Shown here: positions 51,841 to 61,944 of the stretch, one piece after another
Layout of the letters: each line of letters begins with the position of its first letter
How positions within the stretch are numbered: the stretch's first letter is position 1
Assembly: GCA_902569285.1 (NCBI GenBank)
Contig: CACFTS010000001.1
Location: 57,705-121,704, forward strand
From: an uncultured Pelagibacteraceae bacterium
GTDB lineage: Bacteria; Pseudomonadota; Alphaproteobacteria; Pelagibacterales; Pelagibacteraceae
Length of the DNA: 64,000 bases
Direction of reading: 5' to 3'
The notes under the pieces: generated by a model
Database searches by the model: none
What the model was told of the DNA's origin: nothing
The model's input: only the letters and a program-made list of their open reading frames with translations
Translations under genes and position numbers: made by a program

Positions 51841-53920
51841 ATGAAAATACCACAACTTAGAAAAAAAACAGAAATTAAATCTTGTCACAATATAACTTGG
51901 GAAGACAATTATAGCTGGATACATCAAAAAAACATCTTAGAAGTTTTAAAAGATAAAAATAAGTTAGATCCAGAGGTAAAAGAATATCTAATTCAAGAAA
52001 ATAACAACACCGATTATCATTTAAAAGATACTAAAACTTTACAAAAAAAATTATTTAATGAAATAAAAGGAAGAATTAAATTAGATGATGAATCTCTACC
52101 TTATAAAGATACCCATTATGAGTATTGGACAAAAACAACAACGAAGGGAAACTACTCTATTAAATTAAGAAAAAAAATTGGAACAAATGAAACTGAAGAA
52201 ATATGGAATGGAGATAAAGAAAAAGAAAAATTAAATACAGAATATTTTGGTGTTGGAGATTTAGAGGTTAGTTTAAATGATAAATATTTAGGTTATTCTC
52301 TAGATTTAAAAGGTTCAGAATACTATACGATTTATATAAGGGATATTTCTTCAAACAAATTAATAACTGAAAAAATAGAAGAAACTAGTGGAGGAATAAC
52401 TTTTAGTTTAGATGATAAATATATTTTTTATTCAAAACTAGATAAATTTCATAGACCAAGAACAATTTATAGACATAAATTAGGAACTCCTGTCAAAGAT
52501 GATGAATTAATATTTGAAGAAAAAAGTGAAGCATTCACTGTAGGTATTGGTTTAAGTGCAGATGATAAATATTTTTTTATTTCTACATCAGATCATAACA
52601 CATCTGAGCAATATTATTTTGGAGTGAATGAAGAAAATCCAAAGCCTAAATTAATTAAAGAGAGAAAAAGAGGAATTATTTACTCAGTAAATTCTTGGGA
52701 TGGTCATTTTTACAATCACACTAATGAAAATGCTGAAGACTTTAAGATTGATAAATGCAAAGATTTATCAAATCAAAATTGGGAAGAGTATATTCCTGCA
52801 AAAAATGAAGTTTTAATTGGTGGACTATCATTTTTGAATAATTGGATGATTAGAGCTGAAACTTCTAATGCGCTAAGTAAATTATTTGTAAAAGATCTAA
52901 AAAAAGATAGAGAAGAAGAATTAATTTTTACTGATGAAAAAGTTATAGTTCCGGGAATATCTTCTACTCAAAAAAAACAAGAATACTGATTTAGTTTATT
53001 TATTTTATTCATCTCCCAAAACACCAGGAAGGGCTTACCTATATAATTTGAAAACTAAAGATAAAAAGTTAGTAAAAGAGCAAGAAATTCCCTCAGGTCA
53101 CAACCCTGATGATTATATTGTTGAAAGACTAGAATGTCCTTCTCATGATGGAAGAATGGTTCCAATAACGATAACACGACATAAAAAAACTAAAATCGAT
53201 GGGTCTGCAAACTTATTATTATATGGATATGGATCTTATGGTAATTCGATGTCCCCAACATTTTCATCAACAAGATTAAGTTTAATTGATAGAGATATTA
53301 TTTGGGTCACTGCTCATATTAGGGGTGGAATGGAAAGAGGAATGAAATGGTGGAAAGAAGGAAAGCTTCTAAATAAAAAAAATACCTTTGAAGACTATAT
53401 TGCTGTTGGTAAATATTTAATTGAAAAAAAATACACTTCTAAAGGAAAAATAATTGGAATGGGAGGTTCTGCTGGTGGATTATTAATGGGAGCAGTTGTT
53501 AATCAATCTCCTGAATTATTTTTAGGAATAATTATGACTGTGCCATTTGTCGATTCACTTACTACCAATCTTGATCACTCTTTACCATTAACTGTTGGAG
53601 AATTTGATGAATTTGGAAATGCAAAAGAAAATAAAGATCATTTTGATTATATTTATTCGTATGCACCTTATAACAATATAAAAAAAATGGATTATCCCCA
53701 CATATTAATCACAACCAGTTTGAGCGATAATAGAGTTTTATTTGATGAACCCACAAAATTTACTGCAAAATTAAGAGACTATAAAACTGATAATAATTTA
53801 TTATTATTAAAAACTGAAATGAATGCTGGTCACGGTGGAAAATCTGGAAGAGATAGTGCTATAGAAGAGATTGCACTTGATTATGCATTTGCATTAAAAA
53901 TTTCAAATCAAATTTCTTGA
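51841..53920 (+). CDS. ptrB: Oligopeptidase B (S9A prolyl oligopeptidase family), frame interrupted at the A8 tract 52970-52977
   Basis: Propeller half in ORF 51841..52989; catalytic half ORF 53048..53920 with GMGGSAGGLLMGAV and GHGGKSGR. Confidence 0.88.
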
Positions 53921-53944
53921 AAATATAAAATTAATACCCATATA
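53916..53944 (+). promoter_or_regulatory. Candidate RpoH promoter of hsp20, overlapping the ptrB stop codon
   Basis: CTTGAAA (53916-53922), ~13-14 nt spacer, ACCCATATAA (from 53936). Confidence 0.65.
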
Positions 53945-53950
53945 AGATTG

Positions 53951-54000
53951 GTAAGTCGCCTAATGGGGCTTACATAAAATAACCTTGCTAACAAAGGAGG
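53951..54000 (+). promoter_or_regulatory. ROSE-like RNA thermometer in the hsp20 5'UTR
   Basis: Hairpin 1 at 53951-53973 (9 bp, bulged G); hairpin 2 at 53983-54000 pairs CCUU(G)CU with AGGAGG, leaving a bulged G in a UUGCU motif opposite the SD. Confidence 0.65.
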
Positions 54001-54005
54001 ATATA

Positions 54006-54452
54006 ATGACAAGTAAGGATCTATCTATATTCAGCTCATTAAGACCTTTTTCGGTTGGTTTTGACGATATGTTTGACCAATTCGAAAGTATGTTGGGAAA
54101 TGGAAGTTTGAGTATGCAATCAAACTATCCGCCATATAACATAAGAAAAACTGGAAAAGACAACTACTCAATAGAGGTTGCTCTTGCTGGTTTTAACAAA
54201 AAGGATGTTGAAGTTGAGTTTGAAGACAATTTATTAACTATAAGAACAAAACAAGTTAATAAGTCTGAAGACAAAAATGAAGATGGTAAAATTCTTCATA
54301 AAGGCATTTCTCAAAGACAATTTGCTAAATCATTTACAATTGCAGATGATGTAAAAGTAGGTGGTGCAGAGCTAAAAGATGGTCTTTTGACAATAGCTTG
54401 TGAAAAAATTGTGCCAGAGTACAAAAAGAAAAAACTTATTGAAATTAAATAA
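54006..54452 (+). CDS. Small heat shock protein, Hsp20/IbpA family
   Basis: Alpha-crystallin domain: YPPYNIRKTGKDNYSIEVALAGF, LLTIRTKQ, GISQRQFAKSFTIADDVKV. Confidence 0.95.
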   Translation: MTSKDLSIFSSLRPFSVGFDDMFDQFESMLGNGSLSMQSNYPPYNIRKTGKDNYSIEVALAGFNKKDVEVEFEDNLLTIRTKQVNKSEDKNEDGKILHKGISQRQFAKSFTIADDVKVGGAELKDGLLTIACEKIVPEYKKKKLIEIK

Positions 54453-54465
54453 GTGATAAACCTTG

Positions 54466-54493
54466 CTTGTGGGGATTTCTCCCCACAAGTTTT
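54466..54493 (+). terminator. Rho-independent terminator of hsp20
   Basis: Perfect 10-bp stem CTTGTGGGGA-TTTC-TCCCCACAAG then TTTT. Confidence 0.9.
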
Positions 54494-54501
54494 AAAATAA
54501 T

Positions 54502-55818
54502 TTATTTTTTTGGTAATGTTGCATTTAGAATAAATGCTAATAGTCCTGCAGGTATTAAACCCGTCGTTAGCAATAATCCTAATTTTATTCCTAAGTCCGG
54601 CACATGTGCAACAAACTCAGGAAATGCATATAGTCCTATTCCAAAAGATAAAGATAAAGCTAAAATTAAAACGTTTCTTTGGCTCATTTCTGATTTTGAA
54701 ATTAATTTAATTCCTGCACCAGCAATTAATCCAAACATAATGATAGCCGCTCCACCTATTACTGAATCTGGCATTGCAGCAATAATTCCACCAAGTTTTG
54801 GAAACAAACCTAATAAAATTAAAATAACACCAGCAACTGTACCAACGTGTCTACTAATTACTCCTGTGAATGCAACTAAACCAGCATTTTGTGAATAAGA
54901 AGTATTAGGCATAGCATTAAAAATTGATGCAAAAGCTGTTCCAACTCCATCGGCCATTATACCACCCGAAAGTTCTTTGTTGGTAGCTTCTCTATTTGCT
55001 CCACCCATTGTTGTCGCACTAATGTCTCCTATAGTTTCAATTGTTGTTACTATAGACATAAATAACATTAATATTACAGCGCCCCACACAAAGTCTATTC
55101 CGTATTGCAAAGGCATTGGTAAAGCAAACCAGTCAGCAGCTGCAATTTTTTCCCACCTAACTTCTCCAAGCATAGCTGCAACTATGAATCCAGCTACTAT
55201 TCCAATTAGAATAGAGGCCGCAGACGCCATTCCTTTTCCTTTAAGATTTGCTAAAAGTGCAACTATTAAAACTGTACCAGCTATTGTTAAATGATGCCAA
55301 TTAGCAAAAATTTCTGGTTTATTATTCATCAACCATACTCCACCACCAGCATACTTAAATCCAACTTTAAGAAGACTAATTCCAATCATTAATACAACTA
55401 TTCCAGTTACTAACGGAGGAAACATATGTCGAATTGGTTTTAACATTTTTCCAATCCATATTTGAAAAATTCCTCCTATAAATGCAGCTGTAAATATTGC
55501 TCCTAAACCAAAAGCTTTGAACGGTAACATTATTGGAATAAAAGCAAAACTTGTACCTTGTATTATTGGTAGTCTTGAACCTATATCTTTATAACCGACT
55601 GTTTGTATTATTGTTGCCACACCAGCAGCAAACAATGCCATTTGAATTAAAAAAATCTTTTCTCCAGTCGTTACTCCAAAAACTCCAGCAACAATTAGTG
55701 GAACTGTTATGTTCCCAGCAAACATTGCAAATACGTGCTGAATACCTAAAGGTATTGACTGATTGAGTGGCAATTTTTTATTAGCAGCTCCTGAAGTAGA
55801 AACTTTTTTCTTTGCCAT
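54502..55818 (-). CDS. NCS2 family uracil/xanthine permease
   Basis: 12-TM; QHVFAMFAGNITVPLIV, NAMPNTSYSQNAGLVAFTGV. Confidence 0.92.
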   Translation of the reverse strand: MAKKKVSTSGAANKKLPLNQSIPLGIQHVFAMFAGNITVPLIVAGVFGVTTGEKIFLIQMALFAAGVATIIQTVGYKDIGSRLPIIQGTSFAFIPIMLPFKAFGLGAIFTAAFIGGIFQIWIGKMLKPIRHMFPPLVTGIVVLMIGISLLKVGFKYAGGGVWLMNNKPEIFANWHHLTIAGTVLIVALLANLKGKGMASAASILIGIVAGFIVAAMLGEVRWEKIAAADWFALPMPLQYGIDFVWGAVILMLFMSIVTTIETIGDISATTMGGANREATNKELSGGIMADGVGTAFASIFNAMPNTSYSQNAGLVAFTGVISRHVGTVAGVILILLGLFPKLGGIIAAMPDSVIGGAAIIMFGLIAGAGIKLISKSEMSQRNVLILALSLSFGIGLYAFPEFVAHVPDLGIKLGLLLTTGLIPAGLLAFILNATLPKK

Positions 55819-55934
55819 GTATCCTCCATTAGTTTTTTTTAAAGCTTAAAACAAATCTATTTAAATGTAAAATTATCTAAGTTTTATTTAACATGGGTTT
55901 TTGTGGATTTATTGTTCAAATTGGGTTAATTATT

Positions 55935-56237
55935 TTAGATACATCCACTTGATGTGAAACTTTCAATAATATTATTTTTATTTATTTCAAATTTTCTCTC
56001 ACATGGTATTCCGTATTTTTTAGTTTTATATATAAAAACTTCATTACCTACTTCATTAACATAATCTTCAGTAGGATTTCCTAATTCAATTTTCAAATCA
56101 TTAGCGTTTTTTCCTACAAATTGTCCGTATTTTTTATTTTCTTTTTCAGCAACTGCATCAGATTTTTCTTTTATTGTTTGACAACCTGAAAAAATTAAAA
56201 AAATTGATGTAATGATTAAAAAATTTTTAAATTTCAT
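55935..56237 (-). CDS. Putative lipoprotein, unknown
   Basis: Lipobox LIFSGCQ; GQFVGKNANDLKIELGNPTED resembles small OmlA-like lipoproteins. Confidence 0.6.
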   Translation of the reverse strand: MKFKNFLIITSIFLIFSGCQTIKEKSDAVAEKENKKYGQFVGKNANDLKIELGNPTEDYVNEVGNEVFIYKTKKYGIPCERKFEINKNNIIESFTSSGCI

Positions 56238-56383
56238 TAATACACTGTATCACGAAATTACAATGAATAATTAACCTCATAGTTGTAAATTTAATTAAAA
56301 TAGTAACAATTGTTAGTAAATAAACACACTCTGCTAAGATTTTTTCATTCGAATCAACTAGTGTACAGAAAAATGGAGGTCTA

Positions 56384-57673
56384 ATGTTAGATAACTACTT
56401 TAACTATAAAAAACATAAGACAGATTTTAAAACAGAAGTCGTTGCAGGAGTGTCGACCTTTTTGACAATGGCTTACATCATGTTTTTAAATCCTGTCATA
56501 CTTGCCGACGGTGGGTTTGATTTTGGTGGTGTTTTTACAGCAACTGCTCTTGCAACTGCATTAGCATGTTTTATTGCTGCATTTTACGCTAAAACTTGGC
56601 CTATTGGACTTGCACCAGGAATGGGGATAAATGCATTTATCGCTTATGGTGTTTGTTTAGGTATGAAATATACGCCAGCAGAAGCACTAGGTGCTGTTTT
56701 GGTTGCGGGTGTGGTCTTCTTAATAATTTCATTAACTCCAATAAGAGCATGGTTAATAAATTCAATTCCAAAAAGTTTAAAACTTGGAATTGGAGCAGGT
56801 ATTGGTCTTTTCCTTGCAATTATTGGTTTTGAACTTATGGGATTAACTACAGATAACCCAGTAACTCTTGTTCAGCTTGGAGATGTTTCTAATCCACTTT
56901 TACTTTTGGGTGCTGGTGCATTTGTTTCAATGATTGTAATGGAAAAAATGAAAATCAAAGGAAATATAATTATTGGAATAATTGTATTTAGTGCGATTGC
57001 ATGGATAACTGGTTTAGGAAAATTCAATGGAATTGTTTCTTCTCCACCACCAATGACACATCTAATGACATTTGATTTAGGTGCTGCGCTAAGTGCATCG
57101 ATGGTAACTGTAATTTTTACATTATTTTTTATCGATTTCTTCGATACGGCTGGGACATTAACTAGTGTTGCAAACGTATCTGGAAAAGTTGGTCCTGATG
57201 GAAAAATTAAAGACATCGAAAAAGCTATGCTATCAGACAGTGTATCTACTGTAGCAGGTGCCATGATGGGTACTTCAACAGTAACAACATATGTAGAAAG
57301 CGCAGCTGGAGTGAAGGCGGGCGGAAAAACTGGAATGACTTCACTTACTATTGGAGTTCTTTTCTTGTTATGTTTGTTCTTCAGTCCACTTGCAACATCT
57401 CTTCCTAAGGAAGTTGATGCTGCTGCTTTAATCTATATTGCAACTCTGTTTGTAAGAAATATCACAGATATTAGTTGGGATGACGCTGCTGAAGCAGGCC
57501 CTGCTGTTCTTGCAATGATAGCAATGCCATTTACTTATTCTATTTCTAATGGAATAGCTTTGGCATTTGTTTCATATGCTGCAATTAAGATTTGTACTGG
57601 TAAATTTAATGAAACTAGTCCAGCAATATGGGTTATTGCTGCTCTAAGTATAGTTAGTTTCTTAGTAGCTTAA
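56384..57673 (+). CDS. NCS2 family purine permease, AzgA/PbuG type
   Basis: FLTMAYIMFLNPVIL; GLAPGMGINAFIAY; FFIDFFDTAGTLTSVA; TYVESAAGVKAGGKTG. Confidence 0.93.
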   Translation: MLDNYFNYKKHKTDFKTEVVAGVSTFLTMAYIMFLNPVILADGGFDFGGVFTATALATALACFIAAFYAKTWPIGLAPGMGINAFIAYGVCLGMKYTPAEALGAVLVAGVVFLIISLTPIRAWLINSIPKSLKLGIGAGIGLFLAIIGFELMGLTTDNPVTLVQLGDVSNPLLLLGAGAFVSMIVMEKMKIKGNIIIGIIVFSAIAWITGLGKFNGIVSSPPPMTHLMTFDLGAALSASMVTVIFTLFFIDFFDTAGTLTSVANVSGKVGPDGKIKDIEKAMLSDSVSTVAGAMMGTSTVTTYVESAAGVKAGGKTGMTSLTIGVLFLLCLFFSPLATSLPKEVDAAALIYIATLFVRNITDISWDDAAEAGPAVLAMIAMPFTYSISNGIALAFVSYAAIKICTGKFNETSPAIWVIAALSIVSFLVA

Positions 57674-57690
57674 AAAAATAAAAAGTTTTT

Positions 57691-57720
57691 AAAAGGGGCG
57701 GCTTTAGGGTCGCCCTTTTT
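57691..57720 (+). terminator. Rho-independent terminator after the purine permease, convergent with the PRTase gene
   Basis: AAAAGGGGCGGC...GTCGCCCTTTTT hairpin with U-run. Confidence 0.88.
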
Positions 57721-58244
57721 TATTTTTGATGTTTTTTTTTTATTTCTTCTATTCGAATTTCTTCGTAAATTTCAAATGGTTGAACTATCCAAGGATTGTC
57801 TTTTAATTTTACTGCACAAAAATCAGGCTCAAACGATGATTTCTGTTTTTTCCAAAGTGTAGCTGTTTTGATGTCTTCAATTTTACCTTTTATTGGATCA
57901 TAAGCTTTTAGCCAATCTATACTTTTATTAAAAGTAATGCCCGTATCAGATAAATCATCACAAAGTAAAATTCTACCTCCCATATTTGGTGCTATAGAAC
58001 TCATTTCTCTAGAAAATACAATATCACCCTGTTCATCCTCAACCCCTTTTCCACTATAAGACTCTACCGCTAAGTAAGCACATTTCAATTTAAATACTCT
58101 ACTCAAAACATCTATCATTGGCGCTGCTCCTCGCATTATACCAATTAATATTGTTGGTTTGTATCCACTTTCCTCTATTTGAATTGCAAGCTTTTCTACA
58201 GTTTCATTATATTGATTCCAGCTTACAATTAATTTTTCTGACAT
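57720..58244 (-). CDS. Purine (xanthine/hypoxanthine-like) phosphoribosyltransferase
   Basis: PRPP motif ILLCDDLSDTGITF; IGIMRGAAPMIDVLSR; purine gene context. Confidence 0.85.
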   Translation of the reverse strand: MSEKLIVSWNQYNETVEKLAIQIEESGYKPTILIGIMRGAAPMIDVLSRVFKLKCAYLAVESYSGKGVEDEQGDIVFSREMSSIAPNMGGRILLCDDLSDTGITFNKSIDWLKAYDPIKGKIEDIKTATLWKKQKSSFEPDFCAVKLKDNPWIVQPFEIYEEIRIEEIKKKHQK

Positions 58245-58260
58245 ATCTCTCTATATAATA

Positions 58261-59172
58261 TTAATTTTTAAAAATTAATATTAAAACTGCAAGTAAAATT
58301 AAAAGTACAATTGATGTTATTAAAATATACAACCTATGAATGTTTCTGCCTCTTAAATTGAAATAATGTCTAGCTAAGACTGAGATTACCGCTATAGCAC
58401 CTAAAATTAACCAATTATATTTATGATAAACTATAAAACTATAATGGCCTGATAACATTATAAACAAAACCAAAAAAGTTGAATAATTATTGTGTATAGA
58501 TCTTTGTTTTGCTGCTAAAGATAAAGTTTGATCAAATTTTTTATTTCTTTTACTGCTATTAATAATATTTGTTTGATTTGGAATAATTACTGTAAATACA
58601 TTTCCAAACATATTTGTACCTATTACTAAACCAACGCTTAAAAATGCAAATTTTGCTCCATATACTTGGTTAAATCCATATGATAATAAAATAAGTAAAA
58701 TAAAAATAGTTAAAACAAATAAAACATTATTTTTTATAAGGTTTGATTTACACAAAAAATCATAAACCAACCAAGATATAATTAGTGAAAATATAGAAAA
58801 TATTATTGCTGTAGAAGGTAAAATTTCTAAAACTTTTTTATCTACCATCAATATACCTGAATTATAGTAATAAATTACACCAAGTAATAAAATTCCAGTT
58901 ATAAATGTTAAGTAACTTTGCCATTTAAAAATTGTAAGGCTTCTTAAATAATTTTTTGGTGGTGATATTTTTAATCTAGAAAGTTTATAATAATAACCTG
59001 AATGCATAAGATAACCCTCGCCATCAACATCTTTGCTTGATATTTTTTTATTTAATTTATTGTCTAAATAATTAAATAAAAAACTGTTTCCTACCCATAA
59101 TATTGCAAATAGTACATGGCCCCATCTTAAAGTGAGTTCTAACCATTTCATTGAGTAAGATAAAACTTCCAT
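58261..59172 (-). CDS. PuuD-like membrane urate oxidase domain, no cytochrome c domain
   Basis: LTLRWGHVLFAILWVGNSFLFNYLD and multi-TM (urate hydroxylase PuuD N-domain type); no CxxCH. Confidence 0.78.
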   Translation of the reverse strand: MEVLSYSMKWLELTLRWGHVLFAILWVGNSFLFNYLDNKLNKKISSKDVDGEGYLMHSGYYYKLSRLKISPPKNYLRSLTIFKWQSYLTFITGILLLGVIYYYNSGILMVDKKVLEILPSTAIIFSIFSLIISWLVYDFLCKSNLIKNNVLFVLTIFILLILLSYGFNQVYGAKFAFLSVGLVIGTNMFGNVFTVIIPNQTNIINSSKRNKKFDQTLSLAAKQRSIHNNYSTFLVLFIMLSGHYSFIVYHKYNWLILGAIAVISVLARHYFNLRGRNIHRLYILITSIVLLILLAVLILIFKN

Positions 59173-59642
59173 TAATATTTAATTTTGTCTTTTTTATTTT
59201 CCCAAATTTTAAATGCTTCTAAAGCCTCTTCCCTATGCATTTGGAACATTTTAATTTTTCTATTTTCTAAATCTTTATTGATTTCAGAATAAATAAATGA
59301 ATCATCAAAATCTATACTCTTGGCGTCTATTCTGGTGTTTGCATAAAAAATATTTTCGATTCGTGACCAGTATATTGCTGATAAACACATTGGACATGGT
59401 TCACAACTTGAATATAGGTCACATCCAGAAAGATTAAATGTATTCAATTTTTTACATGCATCTCTAATTGCAACTATTTCTCCATGCGCTGTTGGATCAT
59501 TATTCATTGTAACTTTATTAGAACCTTCTGCAATAATCTTCTTATTTTTTACAATAACAGAACCAAATGGGCCTCCCGTGGATTTTGCACTTTCAATAGA
59601 AAGTTCAATTGCTCTCATCATAAAAATATTTTTTTGGCTCAT
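59172..59642 (-). CDS. guaD: Guanine deaminase (CMP/dCMP deaminase fold)
   Basis: GGPFGSVIVKN, PTAHGEIVAIR, SCEPCPMCLSAIYWSRI. Confidence 0.85.
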   Translation of the reverse strand: MSQKNIFMMRAIELSIESAKSTGGPFGSVIVKNKKIIAEGSNKVTMNNDPTAHGEIVAIRDACKKLNTFNLSGCDLYSSCEPCPMCLSAIYWSRIENIFYANTRIDAKSIDFDDSFIYSEINKDLENRKIKMFQMHREEALEAFKIWENKKDKIKY

Positions 59643-59644
59643 AA

Positions 59645-61942
59645 TTAATTTTTTTTTAATTTGTTTATACTTAATAAAATTTTTTCAGGTGTTGCTGGGG
59701 CATCCAAATTAGGTATTTTTCTGTAATTTGAAGTTGAAGCTATTGCATCTTTTATAGCAAAAAAAACACTCATAGCTAACATTAAAGGTGGCTCTCCAGT
59801 AGTTTTGGATTTATTAACTACTTCCTCTTTATTTTTTCCCTCTTTATAAATTTTTACATTAAACTTTTTAGGCATATCGCTAACAGCAGGAATCTTATAT
59901 GTTGAAGGAGAAAAAGTAGTTATTTGTCCATTGGGTTTCCAATTAACCTCTTCCATAGTAAGCCAGCCCTGACCCTGAACAAAACCTCCTTCGATCTGAC
60001 CAAGTTCTAAAGCTGGATTAATAGCATTACCTGCGTCATGCAATATATCAACTTTATCTATTATATTTTCACCAGTTAAGGTGTCGAGTGTCACTTCAGT
60101 TACAGCTGCACCATAACAAAAATATAAAAATGGTCTTCCATAAAATTTTTGTTTGTTAAAATTAATTTTTGGAGTGGAGTAAAATCCATTTGAAGAAAGA
60201 GATATACGATTTAAATAAGCCTCTTGAACAATATCATTAAATTTAAAAATATATTTCCCTATGAAGATTTTTTCATTTTTATAAACCACATTTTTTTTAG
60301 CTGATATTTTATATTTATTTTTTATAAATTTTTCTAAATTTAATTTGATTTTTTTAACAGCATCTAAAGCAGCCGCTCCATTAAGATCAGTTGTAGATGA
60401 AGCTGCACTCGCAGAAGTATTTGGCACCTTAGATGTATTTGTTGATGAAATTTGAACTTTTTCATAAGGAATGCCAAACGATTTTGAAACTAATTGAGCT
60501 ATTTTTGTGTGAGTCCCTTGACCCATTTCAATTCCTCCATGATTTAAATGTACACTACCATCAGTATAAATATGAACCAAAGCTCCAGCTTGGTTTAAAT
60601 GGATTGTAGTAAAAGATATGCCAAATTTTACAGGTGTAATAGCAATCCCTTTTTTTTTATATTTGTTTTTTAAATTAAATTTTTTTATTTTAGAATATCT
60701 TTTCTTGTAATTTGATTTCTTTATCAATTTATTAAATATTTCATTAATCACATTATCTTCAATTTTCATTCCATAATGTGTGATATTTCTTCTATTTTTT
60801 TTGTAAAAATTTTTTTTTCTTATTTCTAAAGGATCTTTACCTAGATATCTTGAAATATTATCAATGATATTTTCAATAGACATCATTCCTTGATTTCCTC
60901 CAAACCCTCGAAATGCCGTTGAAGTAGAAGTATTCGTTTTACAAAGATAATTTTGTACTTCTAAATTTGGAATAAAATAAGCATTGTCAATGTGTAAAAG
61001 AGCTCTTTCATTTATTGCTAAGGACAAATCGGGTGACATTCCACATTTTGATGAAAGTTTTAATTTTAATGATTTTATTTCTCCTTTATCGTTAAAACCA
61101 ACTTCATAGTCTGAAAAAAATTCATGTCTTTTTCCAGTTATGACAATATCGTCGTCTCTATCTAGTCTAAGTTTAACTGGACATTTAGTTTTGTGGGCAA
61201 GAAGTGAACAAATACTTGCTGTCATAAAGTTAGTTTCCTTTCCTCCAAAACCACCTCCTATTCTTCTTACCAAAACTGTTATTGAATTACTTTTTTGATT
61301 TAACATCTTAGCAACTATTTGTTGAGTTTCAGAAGGATGTTGTGTTGAACTATAAATAACCATATTATTATCTTCATTAGGAATAGCAAAAGCAGCTTGT
61401 CCTTCTAAATAAAAATGTTCTTGGCTACCGGTAGTAAAATTTCCTTTAAGCCTATGTTTAGAGTTTGATAGAGCTTTGTTTGGATGCCCTCTTTTAATTT
61501 TTCTTACTTTAAAAAGTAATTTTTTTTTTGCCAAAGAATCTTTTATTGTAACTATAGGTTTCAATTCTTTATAATAAACTTTTGCCTTTAAAACTGCTTT
61601 TCTAGCAAACTCTGTGGATAAAGCAGCTACTGCAAAAAGAGGTTGTCCATAAAACTCAACTTTTTTATTTACAAATATAGGATCACCATCAAAAACTGGT
61701 CCTACATCATTACGACCAGAAATATCTTCAGAAGTAACAACAGAAATAACTCCCTCACTTGATATTACATTTCTTAAATCTATCTTTTTTATTATTGCAT
61801 GAGCTTTTTTACTCCATCCTATTGCTCCATAAAGTGTACTGTCAGGTTCTTTGATATCGTCAGTATATTCCGCAAATCCACTAACATGTTTGTAAGCACT
61901 GTCATGAAGTCTCTTTTCACTGAAATATTCTTGTTTTTTCAT
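59645..61942 (-). CDS. xdhB: Xanthine dehydrogenase, molybdopterin-binding subunit
   Basis: RRIGGGFGGKETNF, TAFRGFGGNQGM, GGIEMGQGTHTKIAQL. Confidence 0.94.
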   Translation of the reverse strand: MKKQEYFSEKRLHDSAYKHVSGFAEYTDDIKEPDSTLYGAIGWSKKAHAIIKKIDLRNVISSEGVISVVTSEDISGRNDVGPVFDGDPIFVNKKVEFYGQPLFAVAALSTEFARKAVLKAKVYYKELKPIVTIKDSLAKKKLLFKVRKIKRGHPNKALSNSKHRLKGNFTTGSQEHFYLEGQAAFAIPNEDNNMVIYSSTQHPSETQQIVAKMLNQKSNSITVLVRRIGGGFGGKETNFMTASICSLLAHKTKCPVKLRLDRDDDIVITGKRHEFFSDYEVGFNDKGEIKSLKLKLSSKCGMSPDLSLAINERALLHIDNAYFIPNLEVQNYLCKTNTSTSTAFRGFGGNQGMMSIENIIDNISRYLGKDPLEIRKKNFYKKNRRNITHYGMKIEDNVINEIFNKLIKKSNYKKRYSKIKKFNLKNKYKKKGIAITPVKFGISFTTIHLNQAGALVHIYTDGSVHLNHGGIEMGQGTHTKIAQLVSKSFGIPYEKVQISSTNTSKVPNTSASAASSTTDLNGAAALDAVKKIKLNLEKFIKNKYKISAKKNVVYKNEKIFIGKYIFKFNDIVQEAYLNRISLSSNGFYSTPKINFNKQKFYGRPFLYFCYGAAVTEVTLDTLTGENIIDKVDILHDAGNAINPALELGQIEGGFVQGQGWLTMEEVNWKPNGQITTFSPSTYKIPAVSDMPKKFNVKIYKEGKNKEEVVNKSKTTGEPPLMLAMSVFFAIKDAIASTSNYRKIPNLDAPATPEKILLSINKLKKN

Positions 61943-61944
61943 AA

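Noticed and set aside
54467-55294. ORFs 54467..54898 and 54977..55294 on the plus strand
   Set aside because: Antisense to the NCS2 permease; biased shadow composition and overlap with the hsp20 terminator
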